The position numbers and the translations under genes were made by a program. DNA of 36,779 nucleotides, from NCBI GenBank assembly GCA_012839805.1, contig DUMU01000040.1:1-36779 (forward strand). Direction: 5' to 3'. Of the stretch, positions 1-8,540 are shown piece after piece. The notes beneath the pieces were generated by a model. It had not been told where the DNA came from, did no database searches, and worked only from the letters and a program-made list of their open reading frames with translations. This DNA is from Bacillota bacterium. GTDB lineage: Bacteria > Bacillota > Limnochordia > Limnochordales > DUMU01. Position 1 is the first letter of the stretch; every line of letters starts with the position of its first letter.

Positions 1-684
1 CCGGGTGAGCCGAACTGGCACTTGTGTGATGATCTGGAGAACTGGCCGCTCTTGGAGAGGTACGTCAGGGACATCGTAAGGACCTTTGCCAGTGATGAAC
101 GTATCCTAGCCTGGGACATATGGAACGAACCCGGCAATAGTGGCAGGGGTAACGCAAGCGCAGCAGCAATGGAAGCTGCCTTCAGCTGGGCGCGAGAGGA
201 GCATCCTGTTCAACCCCTTACAGCAGGTCCGTGGGAGTTCTATGGTAAGTACTTTCACACACGGGCGTCGGGAGAACTGTCTCCTATCGAGTCTAAAGCA
301 GTTGAACTGTCTGATGTGGTGTCGTTCCATTACTACGGGGATCTGGACCACACCATGCAATTAGTGAATGCTTTTAAGAAGTACGGGCGACCGGTGTTGA
401 TCACAGAGTGGCTGCACCGCCCCTTCAGAAGCCTTGTCGAGACCCATCTGCCGTTCTTCAAGAAAGAGCGGATCGGCTGCTACCACTGGGGCCTTGTGAA
501 CGGTAAGACACAAACCCATGAGCCATGGGATTGGATCAGGGGTATGAACTTGGACTTCAGCCTATGGCAACACGACATCTATAAAGGGGACGGAACGCCG
601 TACCGGGAAGAGGAGATACGGATCTTTAGGCAACTGACAGGGAAGGAAGCCGTAGAAGGGCAGTCGACAAGGGGGTCGCTATGA
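1..684 (+). CDS. GH5-like (cellulase-fold) glycoside hydrolase, 5'-truncated by the window edge
   Basis: The reading frame is open from base 1, so the true start lies upstream and only the C-terminal ~227 residues are visible. The clan-A TIM-barrel hallmarks are present. The acid/base glutamate is in WDIWNEP (Glu codon 127-129). The nucleophile candidate is in VLITEW (Glu codon 406-408), at the end of a later strand. The SFHYYGD segment matches the conserved His/Tyr strand of GH5-like enzymes. Such enzymes hydrolyse beta-linked glycans such as glucans, mannans or xylans; the substrate cannot be read from this fragment. Any signal peptide would be outside the window. The stop codon overlaps the next gene start as ATGA (681-684), so the two are probably translationally coupled and work on related substrates. 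GH5 is the best guess; a related clan-A family (GH2 or GH39-like barrel) is the alternative. Confidence 0.75.
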   Translation, partial: PGEPNWHLCDDLENWPLLERYVRDIVRTFASDERILAWDIWNEPGNSGRGNASAAAMEAAFSWAREEHPVQPLTAGPWEFYGKYFHTRASGELSPIESKAVELSDVVSFHYYGDLDHTMQLVNAFKKYGRPVLITEWLHRPFRSLVETHLPFFKKERIGCYHWGLVNGKTQTHEPWDWIRGMNLDFSLWQHDIYKGDGTPYREEEIRIFRQLTGKEAVEGQSTRGSL

Positions 685-3600
685 TGAACAGTAAGTGTCC
701 GCTGCCCCTGGTGGGCCTAGCGTTGCCGGTTTGCTTTCTCGTATGGGGGCTGGCGGTCACATGGAAGGCTGCCCCGGCCAACGCTGCTGGGCAGGCAACT
801 CCCGAGAAGGCTTCGGGCTCCGACGGGAAGGCAGAAATCGTTCTACCCTATGATCTTTCGGAGACCGCACGCTTGTGGTCCCACGTAATGCTTGAGTCAC
901 CGCTCGGGCATGTGGAAATCCTTGACGCTGACGGGCAGAAGGTCCGGTTGTATGGAAGAGGCCCCATGGGACGCACTGGCCTTCTGTCGCGCTGGCGGGT
1001 CGATCCCACATCAGCCAGCGTAAGAGTGCTTCTTCAGGAAGCGGAACTCGGTGCCGCGTTGGCGCTGTACGGCGGGACAGGTGGCTGGGAGCGCAGCCTG
1101 GAGTTGAGAGTAGAAAAAGCCAATGCAACGGTCTGGACGGCAACGGCTTTCGCGGTCGGTCCCGGAGGGGAAACGGAACAGCTTGGGCAGATCGAAGGTA
1201 TCAAGCTGCCAATAGAACTGGCGATAAGCGCGAGCAACAGCGTTTTCGAAGTGAGCGCAGGGGGCCGGACGGTCTGGCGGGGTCGGCTGAAGTTTGACTT
1301 ACCTGCTCCACGGGTTTTCCTGCGTGCTTGCGGTGACTGGGGGCTCGGCCCGCGTGAGCGCGGGGCTGTGTTCGGAGTTGTCCATCTGAGGGGAGTGGCA
1401 GCCGAAAAAGAGATTAGCGGACAAGTGGTGGACGACCGGGGCAAACCGGTGCCGTATGCTTGGGTGCACGTTGCGGGCGATCCTTTTGCCCATACTACCG
1501 CAGCTGCCGACGGTACCTTCTCGCTGCACTTCGTCCCGTTGCCTGGGGACAAATTGGTCTGCGGGGCCGAGGGCTATGGCTTTTTCACTCACGCGCTCGG
1601 TGACCGGGCGGGCACGGATCCGGTGATCTTGGTGTGCTCAACAGAGCCAACGCCACGTCCGGAATACCCGCGGCCTGAGTTTGACCGGTCCTCCGGTTGG
1701 TGGCAGAACCTAAACGGCGTCTGGCAGTTTGCTCCTGACCCAAGGAATGTTGGTACGGAGGAGAAGTGGGAATCGCTGCCGGAACCGTACCCGTACTGTA
1801 TCCGCGTGCCGTTTCCGTGGACGTCTCTTCTTGCGTGCGGCGAAGAGGCCATGGCCTCGCCAATCAAATATACGGGCATCTGGGGTGGCTATGCGGGCGC
1901 TGCGTGGTATCGGAGGACAGTGCGCATCAGGGATGACTTGCCCGCTGGTGCCGACGTACTCCTCAAGTTTGGCGCCGTGAACTTCAGTGCCGACGTCTAT
2001 TGGGACGGCACCCTAGTCGGCCACCACGAAGGAGGTTTCGATCCGTTCGCGATCAACCTGGGCCCCCTAACTCCTGGATCTGAGCATACCCTTACCGTGC
2101 GGGTGTACTTCCCCCAGGACGTAGAGGCGGCCGGAATCCCGGTTGGCAAGCAAGGATGGTGGTTCAGTCATGCCCCGGGCATCTGGCAGACGGTATGGCT
2201 GGAGGCAGTCTCTCCATTGGGACAAATCACGCGGTTGCACGTCACTCCTAAAGTGGCGTTCGCCAGCAACGGCCGTCTGAAGGAGGGCACCGCGTTTACC
2301 GTACGCGTGGATGCCGAAGGCTGCTGGGAACAGATACAACTGCGAGTGCTCGATGCTGCCGGACAGCCAGTGGGTGAGGCAATGCTACCTCGGGGTAAGA
2401 ACCAGAACGAAGTGGATATCGGTGTTGCCAACCCCCAGCTGTGGGATATCGATTCGCCATATCTCTACACGGTGACTGCAGCCCTTGTATTCCAGGGCCA
2501 GATCATCGACAAGGTGAGTACCTATGCGGGTTTGCGCGAGGTCCGGGTCGACTGGGCCCCGGGACATGATCCCAGCTCAGCCGCGGTGAATGATCAGTAC
2601 AAGTACGTCTATCTCAACAACAAACCCCTCTATGTACTTGGCGTATTAGACCAAGGCTACAATCCCTGGGGGATCTACACCTACCCGTCCTACGGACCAG
2701 CCGACAGACCAGGCTCCATAATGGCGGACGTTGCGGCTGCTCGCCAACTGGGCTACAACTTGGTTCGCCTGCATATCAAGCAAAACGAGCCGCTATGGTT
2801 GTATGAGGCAGCAAGGACGGGGCTACTCGTATGGGACGAGATACCCTGCCAACTCGCGGCGCTGAGGGGACAAGCCTGGGAACGATGGATGTACCAGTTC
2901 AACGCACAGTATGAACGGGACTATAACAATCCGGCCATTATCATCCGTTCACTATTCAACGAAGCGTGGGGTGCGTCCGACATTAGCTACAATCCACAAA
3001 CACAACAGCTGATTAGAGAGGCTGTTGCGCTGCAAAGAAAGCGGGAACCCCACCGTCTGGTGATCGACAACTCAGCTGTGCAAGCCTTGAACAACCGCCA
3101 CATCGACACTGATATCAACGACGAGCACATCTACCTGCCCGAGTGGCGTCCCTGGCGGGAGACCCTTGCCACAATTGAGCGACTAATCTTCCCGGGTTCT
3201 ACATACAACTTCCACGTCGGCGCCCAGACCGGCCAGCCGTATATCCTCAGCGAGTTCTCTGCGACAAGTGGAAATACGTTGGCGATACGGATGTTCCCCA
3301 AGGTCGCTGGATACGTGAAGGTCAACCTGGCAGATCAAGAGTGGGAACGGGGACGCGCCCAGTGGAACCGTGGCAACGCTCTTTCTGCCGACCGTAGCTG
3401 GAATCAGCTGGACTACGCCGGCCTGCCAGCCGAGGCGGTCACAGAGAACGCGCCGGATGTTGTCGTTTTTGACGCACCACCGCAAGGCTGGCTACCAGAC
3501 GAGGAAGACGCAGCGACGGTCGGGGTGTACGTATCCTCGTTCGAACGAACGCGGTTTGACCTGCCATTACGTCTGGCTATCCGTGTTGTTGCGGCACGGG

Positions 3601-3788
3601 AGGCCCGCGGCCCGGAGGTGCTGAAAGATGTCCAGCTTGACCTCTGTCTGCCTCCTTTCTCGGTCACCCGTGTAACCGACATCGTTCTCCCAGCGGACGA
3701 AGATATTCTGTTCGTAACGGTCGTTGCGTCGCTGTCCCGGGGCGAGCGTGTCGTTGCTCGCAACGTAGGTATGTGGAAAAGGCACTGA
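681..3788 (+). CDS. Secreted multidomain glycoside hydrolase family 2 protein (beta-galactosidase/beta-glucuronidase-like)
   Basis: 1035 residues beginning with a signal-peptide-like segment (hydrophobic ~9-30, ANA-A cleavage site near 36). Residues ~45-240 form a beta-rich, LamG/concanavalin-like region. Residues ~244-300 look like a carboxypeptidase-regulatory-like Ig domain (ISGQVVDDRGKPVPYAWV). The canonical GH2 order follows: sugar-binding jelly roll (~335-520, with WWQNLNGVWQF), Ig-like domain (~530-640) and TIM barrel (~650-900). The acid/base Glu is at residue 761 in FNEAWG and the nucleophile Glu at 858 in LSEFSA, a spacing of 97 that is normal for GH2. It probably removes terminal galactosyl, glucuronyl or mannosyl residues outside the cytoplasm. 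The ATGA overlap with the upstream GH5-like gene indicates one polysaccharide-degradation operon. The N-terminal accessory domains are unusual for simple LacZ-type enzymes and suggest carbohydrate or cell-surface binding. Exact substrate unknown. Confidence 0.85.
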   Translation: MMNSKCPLPLVGLALPVCFLVWGLAVTWKAAPANAAGQATPEKASGSDGKAEIVLPYDLSETARLWSHVMLESPLGHVEILDADGQKVRLYGRGPMGRTGLLSRWRVDPTSASVRVLLQEAELGAALALYGGTGGWERSLELRVEKANATVWTATAFAVGPGGETEQLGQIEGIKLPIELAISASNSVFEVSAGGRTVWRGRLKFDLPAPRVFLRACGDWGLGPRERGAVFGVVHLRGVAAEKEISGQVVDDRGKPVPYAWVHVAGDPFAHTTAAADGTFSLHFVPLPGDKLVCGAEGYGFFTHALGDRAGTDPVILVCSTEPTPRPEYPRPEFDRSSGWWQNLNGVWQFAPDPRNVGTEEKWESLPEPYPYCIRVPFPWTSLLACGEEAMASPIKYTGIWGGYAGAAWYRRTVRIRDDLPAGADVLLKFGAVNFSADVYWDGTLVGHHEGGFDPFAINLGPLTPGSEHTLTVRVYFPQDVEAAGIPVGKQGWWFSHAPGIWQTVWLEAVSPLGQITRLHVTPKVAFASNGRLKEGTAFTVRVDAEGCWEQIQLRVLDAAGQPVGEAMLPRGKNQNEVDIGVANPQLWDIDSPYLYTVTAALVFQGQIIDKVSTYAGLREVRVDWAPGHDPSSAAVNDQYKYVYLNNKPLYVLGVLDQGYNPWGIYTYPSYGPADRPGSIMADVAAARQLGYNLVRLHIKQNEPLWLYEAARTGLLVWDEIPCQLAALRGQAWERWMYQFNAQYERDYNNPAIIIRSLFNEAWGASDISYNPQTQQLIREAVALQRKREPHRLVIDNSAVQALNNRHIDTDINDEHIYLPEWRPWRETLATIERLIFPGSTYNFHVGAQTGQPYILSEFSATSGNTLAIRMFPKVAGYVKVNLADQEWERGRAQWNRGNALSADRSWNQLDYAGLPAEAVTENAPDVVVFDAPPQGWLPDEEDAATVGVYVSSFERTRFDLPLRLAIRVVAAREARGPEVLKDVQLDLCLPPFSVTRVTDIVLPADEDILFVTVVASLSRGERVVARNVGMWKRH

Positions 3789-3841
3789 GTGATTAACAAA
3801 ACGACGAGAGTTCGAGTAGGCGATGGTCAGGATGTTGTTGA

Positions 3842-3874
3842 GGGGACCGTGGGCCATGCGCCACGGCCCTTTCC
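3842..3874. terminator. Possible bidirectional hairpin between convergent GH2 and addA
   Basis: A perfect 6-bp stem (CCGTGG at 3847-3852 with CCACGG at 3861-3866) is flanked by GGGG and CCCT, which extend it with one mismatch, and is followed by a short TTT. It lies in the 238-base gap between two convergent genes, where a terminator is expected. The T-run is too short to be sure. Confidence 0.3.
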
Positions 3875-3974
3875 GCGCGTTGGCGAAACAGCCCGGATCA
3901 CGACATTGTCTCCCCGAATCCGGCATCGCTTTGTCGATCTGGCCTTGGCCGCGTCACGAGTACCCGGAGGCAAA

Positions 3975-4013
3975 CCCCGGCCCGCCCCCGGCCCCACCCC
4001 GCCCGTCTCCCCC
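3975..4013 (-). repeat. G-quadruplex-prone G-run cluster just past the addA stop
   Basis: The plus strand shows seven C-runs of 3-5 bases separated by 1-4 bases, so the minus strand, which is the addA mRNA sense, has seven closely spaced G-runs. This fits an intramolecular G-quadruplex motif. It starts 14 bases after the addA stop and no protein in this gap explains it. Confidence 0.4.
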
Positions 4014-4026
4014 GGGATAGCCGTAT

Positions 4027-7000
4027 CTATGTTTCCGGAATCACCATTTCCTCGGGCAGCACCGTTTCCTCTGGTATCGCCACCACCTCGCCCAGGGTTA
4101 GAAACACGAGGTAGGCCGCGCTGACCGGGCGGCGCCAGATCGAAGCCATCGCCTGCCGGTAGAGGACGATCTGGAGTCGATAGCGATCCACCAGCGTAGA
4201 GAGGGGTTCACCCGGTTGGTCGGTCTTATAGTCGATGAGGAGCAGACTCCCGTCATCCCGTTCGACCAGACAGTCGACCGTTCCCTGGATGATTTGCCGG
4301 TCGCCGTTCCCGTTACCGGTCCGGTTCGGCTTCGGCTCCCACCCCCACATGAAGCGAACCTCCCGGTGAACCCGCGCCTTACTACTGCGAGCCACGGCCT
4401 GCAACTCCTGGCCCAAATCGGTGGCAAAGAAGCGAAGCACGTTTTCCACCGAGACGGCTGCCGCCTGCTCTCGCGTCAGGATTTCCCGCGCTACCAGGTC
4501 GGCCAGCGCGTCCCGGATGGCCCCGGCGTCCAGCGGTGAGCGGGCGAGGTCGAGATGCTGGAGCAGCAAGTGAGTAGCGGTGCCCCGTTCGGCCGCCGAA
4601 ACCGTGGTATCCTCCTGCTCCAGCATAAATCTGGGTGGCGGGGAAGGCGGGGTGAACCGCCGTCGCCCCTCACCCCGCTGCCACCAGTTGACGGACTCTT
4701 CTGAACCGGGTTCTACCCCCGCTTCGCCCCCCGCCCCGCCGGTTACTCCGATCCTCCCGGCCAGGCTCTCCCGCTTCCATTCGGTCACGCTGACCTTGGC
4801 CGGTGTACGGGTAGCCCACGCTTGCGGGTAACTCCACTCCAGGCACGCTCTTAGCCGGTCCAGCCCCAGGTCCAGGCCCAGCGACTGATCCTCCCCCCCC
4901 GCCGCCTGCACAGCCCCCGCCGTCTCGTCATCCTGCCTCCCGCGCCCGCGAGCGGCTTGACCGGCCGGCCGCCCGCTGCTCGCACCTTTCGTCAGGCTAT
5001 CCACCAGGCGGTCCATCTCCAGAGCCGGGTAACACGTAAATAACCAACGGGAGGGTTCGTTCCTGGTCGCTGTCGTCGGCCCATTGACCGGCTCTTCCCC
5101 GTCAGCAGCAGCCAGACGCCGGAGAAGTCCCGCGTCGGGATGATGGATGAGAGCCGGGCCGATCCAGTCGAGATAACTACCGGCACGGGCCAGCAGGAAG
5201 GGGGGGAGCCTGCCCCGACCATCCCGTGGGGCTCTGGCCCAACCGGCGGCCTTCTCCGGCAGATCGCGAGCACTGCCCACCAGGATCAATCGTTCCCGGG
5301 CCCGGGTCAAAGCAACGTAGAGCACGCGCATCTCCTCCGCCAGGAGCTCTCGTTGCCGGGCATGACGTACGGCCTGGTAAGGGGGCAGCTCGTAGCGCAG
5401 GGCCCTCTCTTCGTCTACGCTCTGGAACGCCACGCCCAGATGCTGGTGAAAGAGGATCTTCTCCCTGACCTCTTTCAGATTGAACGGTCTTCCGATCCCG
5501 GCCACGATAACGACGGGAAACTCAAGCCCCTTGCTCTTGTGAACGCTCATGATGCGGACCACGTCATCCGCCTCACCGAGGATGGGAGCCTCCGGCGACT
5601 CCACCTCGGCTTTCTCGAGCTGTTCCAGAAAACGGACGAAGCGGGAAAGGCCCTGGCGCGCGAAACCGTCGAACTGCCGGGCCCGGTCATAGAAATGGCG
5701 TAAATTCGCCTGGCGCTGTTCACCGGCGGGAAGCCCCGCGACGTAATAGTAGAAGCCGGTCTCCTGGTAAACCTGCCAGATCAACTTGCTCAAGGGTTGG
5801 CGGCGGGCCTCGGTCCGCCAGCGCTCGATCTGCTCCACCGCCCGGGCCACCCGGGGCATAGCTGCCTGCGCTGCCCGGCAGGCGTCCCAGAACGATCCCC
5901 GGGGCTTGGCCAACCGGATCTTGGCGAGGTCGGCCACCTCCAGGCCGATGAGGGGCGAGCGCAGCAGCGCCGCCAATGGTATGTCCCGCCGCGGGTTGTC
6001 CAGCACGAGGAGGAGCGACCGTATGGTCTCTATTTCCGTCGCCCGCATGAACCCGCTCCCCACCTCTGCATACGCAGGGACTCCGGCGGCCTCCAGCATT
6101 TCCACCAGGATCGAAGCGACGCGAGTGGCCGACCGGTGCAAGACCACTATGTCGCGGTAACGTACCGGGCGATACGATTTCTCGTTCTCGTCCCAGACCG
6201 GCATGGGACGGCCGTGGGGAGGTTCAACCATCTCTTTGATCTTCGTCGCAATCAAGGCCGCTTCCCGCGCGGCCGCCTCCTCTTCACCCAGTTCCTCTTC
6301 TTCCTCTCCCCCTTCTTCCTCGTCCCCCGGCTCTGGTTCCTCGGAGTTTGCCCCCTCCTGCCCTGGTACACTCCGGCTCGTATCATCCGAGGCATTCGCT
6401 ACGGACACATCCCGGCGCGCTTCGATCAGGTGAACCTCGATGGGCCATCGCTCACCTTCCTCCGCCGCCCCCCCGGTCTCCCATATCGCTCCGGTCGCCG
6501 GCGTATCCCTGCTTTCCGATACCGCTCCGTTAACCGATACCCCGCCTGTCTCCGGCACCGCCCCCGTTGCCGGTAGCCCCCCGGGCAACCCAGAAAGGGC
6601 CGGATACTCGTAACCGGGCACGAGATACGCCTCGTCATCGTAGTCCAGCTCACCCACTTCGGTCCGCAGGATTTGTGAAAACAGGAAGTTGACCCCGTCC
6701 AGAATCAGCCGGCGGCTGCGGAAGTTCTGTTGCAGGTTGACCCGCCACCCGCACTCGCGGACCTCCCCTTGAACGGCTGCGCCGGCCGGTACTCGCCCAT
6801 CCCCACCACCGGGTCCCGCCGTGCTCTCACCTCCGGGGGGCAACGGCGGGAACTCCCGGTATTTTCGCAGGAAGATCCCGGGCTCCGCCAGGCGGAAACG
6901 ATAGATGCTCTGTTTGACATCACCCACCAAGAACCGGGGAGTGACACCTCCCCTCGTCGCCTGCAAATCCTGAACCGGGTCCTGAACCTGATCTCTTGCC

Positions 7001-8520
7001 GGCCCTTCCTCGGGGAGAACCTCACTCTTAACCCGCACGTTTCCCTGTACATTCTCCCGTGCCTTCGCCCGTATCCCGGCGACCGCCAAGAGTACTGCCT
7101 CTTGCAGCGGGTTGATATCCTGGTACTCGTCGATCAGGATTTCGTCGAACCGGACCGCCGGCCAGCCGGTATTTCCATTCTCTCTGGTCAGGATGTCGAG
7201 GGCGAGGTGCTCGAGGTCACCGAAGTCGACCAGGTTGAGCTCTCGCTTGCGCGCCGCCAACTTCGCCGAGAACTCCTGAACCAGCTCGATGAGGCCCTGG
7301 AGAAGAGAGCGATGCTGTTCCAGCTCGGTCCGCACCTGGGCGGAGGAGAATCCGATGAGCGCCGCCAGTTGTCGTATCCGGCGCCGGCCCAGCTCATAGA
7401 GTTTCTTTGCCCGCTCCCGGAGTTCCGGATCATCGCCGGTACTGCGAGAAGACCTGGGTAAGGCTGGAAAAGCCAGTCCCGCAAGACGCGCTTGCCACCC
7501 GTCCCAGTCGTCTATCTTCCCTTCCCGGGCGAGGATCCACTCCTGCAGCGACCTCAACTCATCCAAAGCTTCCGTGAGTGCTGCTTCGTAGTAGCGGGGA
7601 CCGGCGGGCAGGTGCGAAATCCGTAATGCTTCGGTGACGGTGTCCATCGCGCCGGCCACGGCTTCTTCCACCATAGATGCGATCTCCCGTTGCCAGGCGG
7701 CATTCCATCCTTTCCCGGCCGGCTCCCCCGCCCCCTCCGGCGCCCCGGCCTCGCTCCGCCCCTCGTCCGGCTCGCTTCCCGTCTCCCTTCCCACCTCCCA
7801 CTCGTACCCTTGCGCCAGCGACCGAAGCCACCCGTCCGGATCGGGCAGGGAACGGGCGTAATGGTAGAGCCGCAGTACCGTCTTTCGCAGTAGCCCGGCG
7901 TCCCGGCGCCCGCCGTACCTCAAAAGCAAGCGGAGCAGATCGCCTTCCTGGCCGCCCCCGTTACCGTCGCTCGGGGCATACACCTGGGCCCGGGCCTGGG
8001 CCGGGCCGTCAAGCCCGCCGCCTGCTCCCCTGCCGGGCACCTCGCCCGTGCCGGCCACTCGGGCATAAGCCGCAGCAAATACTTCATCCAGAACCTCTTC
8101 CTCCAGAAGCCGTATCTCATCCTCATCGGCCACGCGAAAATCCGGATCGAGGTCCACCAGGGAGAACCGGTGCCGCACCAGCCAAAGACAGAAAGAATCG
8201 ATCGTGGTTATGTGGGCGCGGGGGAGCAAAACGAGCTGCATACGCAACCACTTATCGTGAGGTCTTTCCCCGGCTCTGGCCTCCAGCCGGCACCGGATTC
8301 GCTCTCGCATCTCCTCCGCTGCCGAACGGGTAAAGGTGACCACCAGCAACCGATCAAGCGACACAGGCCGCTCGGGATCGAGTACCAGCCGGACTATCCT
8401 CTCGGTGAGGACCGCGGTCTTACCTGCGCCTGCCGAGGCCGAAACCAATAGTGGTACACCCCGGGTCTCGATCGCCAGGCGCTGCGCCGGCGTCCACCGG
8501 GGTTCGTTCGCCGGAGTCAT
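4027..8520 (-). CDS. addA: ATP-dependent helicase/nuclease AddA
   Basis: 1497 residues; the AddAB subunit with UvrD-type 3'-5' helicase and RecB-family nuclease activity, which resects double-strand breaks for RecA loading. Visible motifs: Q-motif and Walker A (SASAGAGKT, residues 27-35), Walker B DEYQD, motif III GDVKQSIYRF, motif V HKSKGLEFPVV, motif VI ALTRARERL, and the C-terminal nuclease LLIDYKTD. It is longer than the familiar ~1230-residue Firmicutes AddA. The excess sits in low-complexity inserts, including Gly/Ala-rich stretches near residues 160-280, three 12-residue repeats (653-688) and an acidic Glu-rich tract just after them. It begins with ATG (8518-8520), 20 bases after the addB stop, so both are transcribed as addB-addA. 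A G-rich run follows the stop. Confidence 0.96.
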   Translation of the reverse strand: MTPANEPRWTPAQRLAIETRGVPLLVSASAGAGKTAVLTERIVRLVLDPERPVSLDRLLVVTFTRSAAEEMRERIRCRLEARAGERPHDKWLRMQLVLLPRAHITTIDSFCLWLVRHRFSLVDLDPDFRVADEDEIRLLEEEVLDEVFAAAYARVAGTGEVPGRGAGGGLDGPAQARAQVYAPSDGNGGGQEGDLLRLLLRYGGRRDAGLLRKTVLRLYHYARSLPDPDGWLRSLAQGYEWEVGRETGSEPDEGRSEAGAPEGAGEPAGKGWNAAWQREIASMVEEAVAGAMDTVTEALRISHLPAGPRYYEAALTEALDELRSLQEWILAREGKIDDWDGWQARLAGLAFPALPRSSRSTGDDPELRERAKKLYELGRRRIRQLAALIGFSSAQVRTELEQHRSLLQGLIELVQEFSAKLAARKRELNLVDFGDLEHLALDILTRENGNTGWPAVRFDEILIDEYQDINPLQEAVLLAVAGIRAKARENVQGNVRVKSEVLPEEGPARDQVQDPVQDLQATRGGVTPRFLVGDVKQSIYRFRLAEPGIFLRKYREFPPLPPGGESTAGPGGGDGRVPAGAAVQGEVRECGWRVNLQQNFRSRRLILDGVNFLFSQILRTEVGELDYDDEAYLVPGYEYPALSGLPGGLPATGAVPETGGVSVNGAVSESRDTPATGAIWETGGAAEEGERWPIEVHLIEARRDVSVANASDDTSRSVPGQEGANSEEPEPGDEEEGGEEEEELGEEEAAAREAALIATKIKEMVEPPHGRPMPVWDENEKSYRPVRYRDIVVLHRSATRVASILVEMLEAAGVPAYAEVGSGFMRATEIETIRSLLLVLDNPRRDIPLAALLRSPLIGLEVADLAKIRLAKPRGSFWDACRAAQAAMPRVARAVEQIERWRTEARRQPLSKLIWQVYQETGFYYYVAGLPAGEQRQANLRHFYDRARQFDGFARQGLSRFVRFLEQLEKAEVESPEAPILGEADDVVRIMSVHKSKGLEFPVVIVAGIGRPFNLKEVREKILFHQHLGVAFQSVDEERALRYELPPYQAVRHARQRELLAEEMRVLYVALTRARERLILVGSARDLPEKAAGWARAPRDGRGRLPPFLLARAGSYLDWIGPALIHHPDAGLLRRLAAADGEEPVNGPTTATRNEPSRWLFTCYPALEMDRLVDSLTKGASSGRPAGQAARGRGRQDDETAGAVQAAGGEDQSLGLDLGLDRLRACLEWSYPQAWATRTPAKVSVTEWKRESLAGRIGVTGGAGGEAGVEPGSEESVNWWQRGEGRRRFTPPSPPPRFMLEQEDTTVSAAERGTATHLLLQHLDLARSPLDAGAIRDALADLVAREILTREQAAAVSVENVLRFFATDLGQELQAVARSSKARVHREVRFMWGWEPKPNRTGNGNGDRQIIQGTVDCLVERDDGSLLLIDYKTDQPGEPLSTLVDRYRLQIVLYRQAMASIWRRPVSAAYLVFLTLGEVVAIPEETVLPEEMVIPET
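6457..6564 (-). repeat. Three 36-base in-frame tandem repeats inside addA
   Basis: Three degenerate 12-codon units, each beginning Gly-Ala-Val/Ile and carrying Glu-Thr or Glu-Ser at positions 5-6 (GAVPETGGVSVN, GAVSESRDTPAT, GAIWETGGAAEE), lie at residues 653-688 between conserved helicase motifs. They are probably a flexible surface linker generated by repeat expansion; a partial unit precedes them. Confidence 0.7.
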
Positions 8521-8540
8521 TCACCCTTCCCCCCCGCCAT

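Noticed and set aside
5140-5703. Plus-strand frame opposite addA helicase motifs
   Set aside because: Shadow of motifs V and VI region of addA; no independent support.
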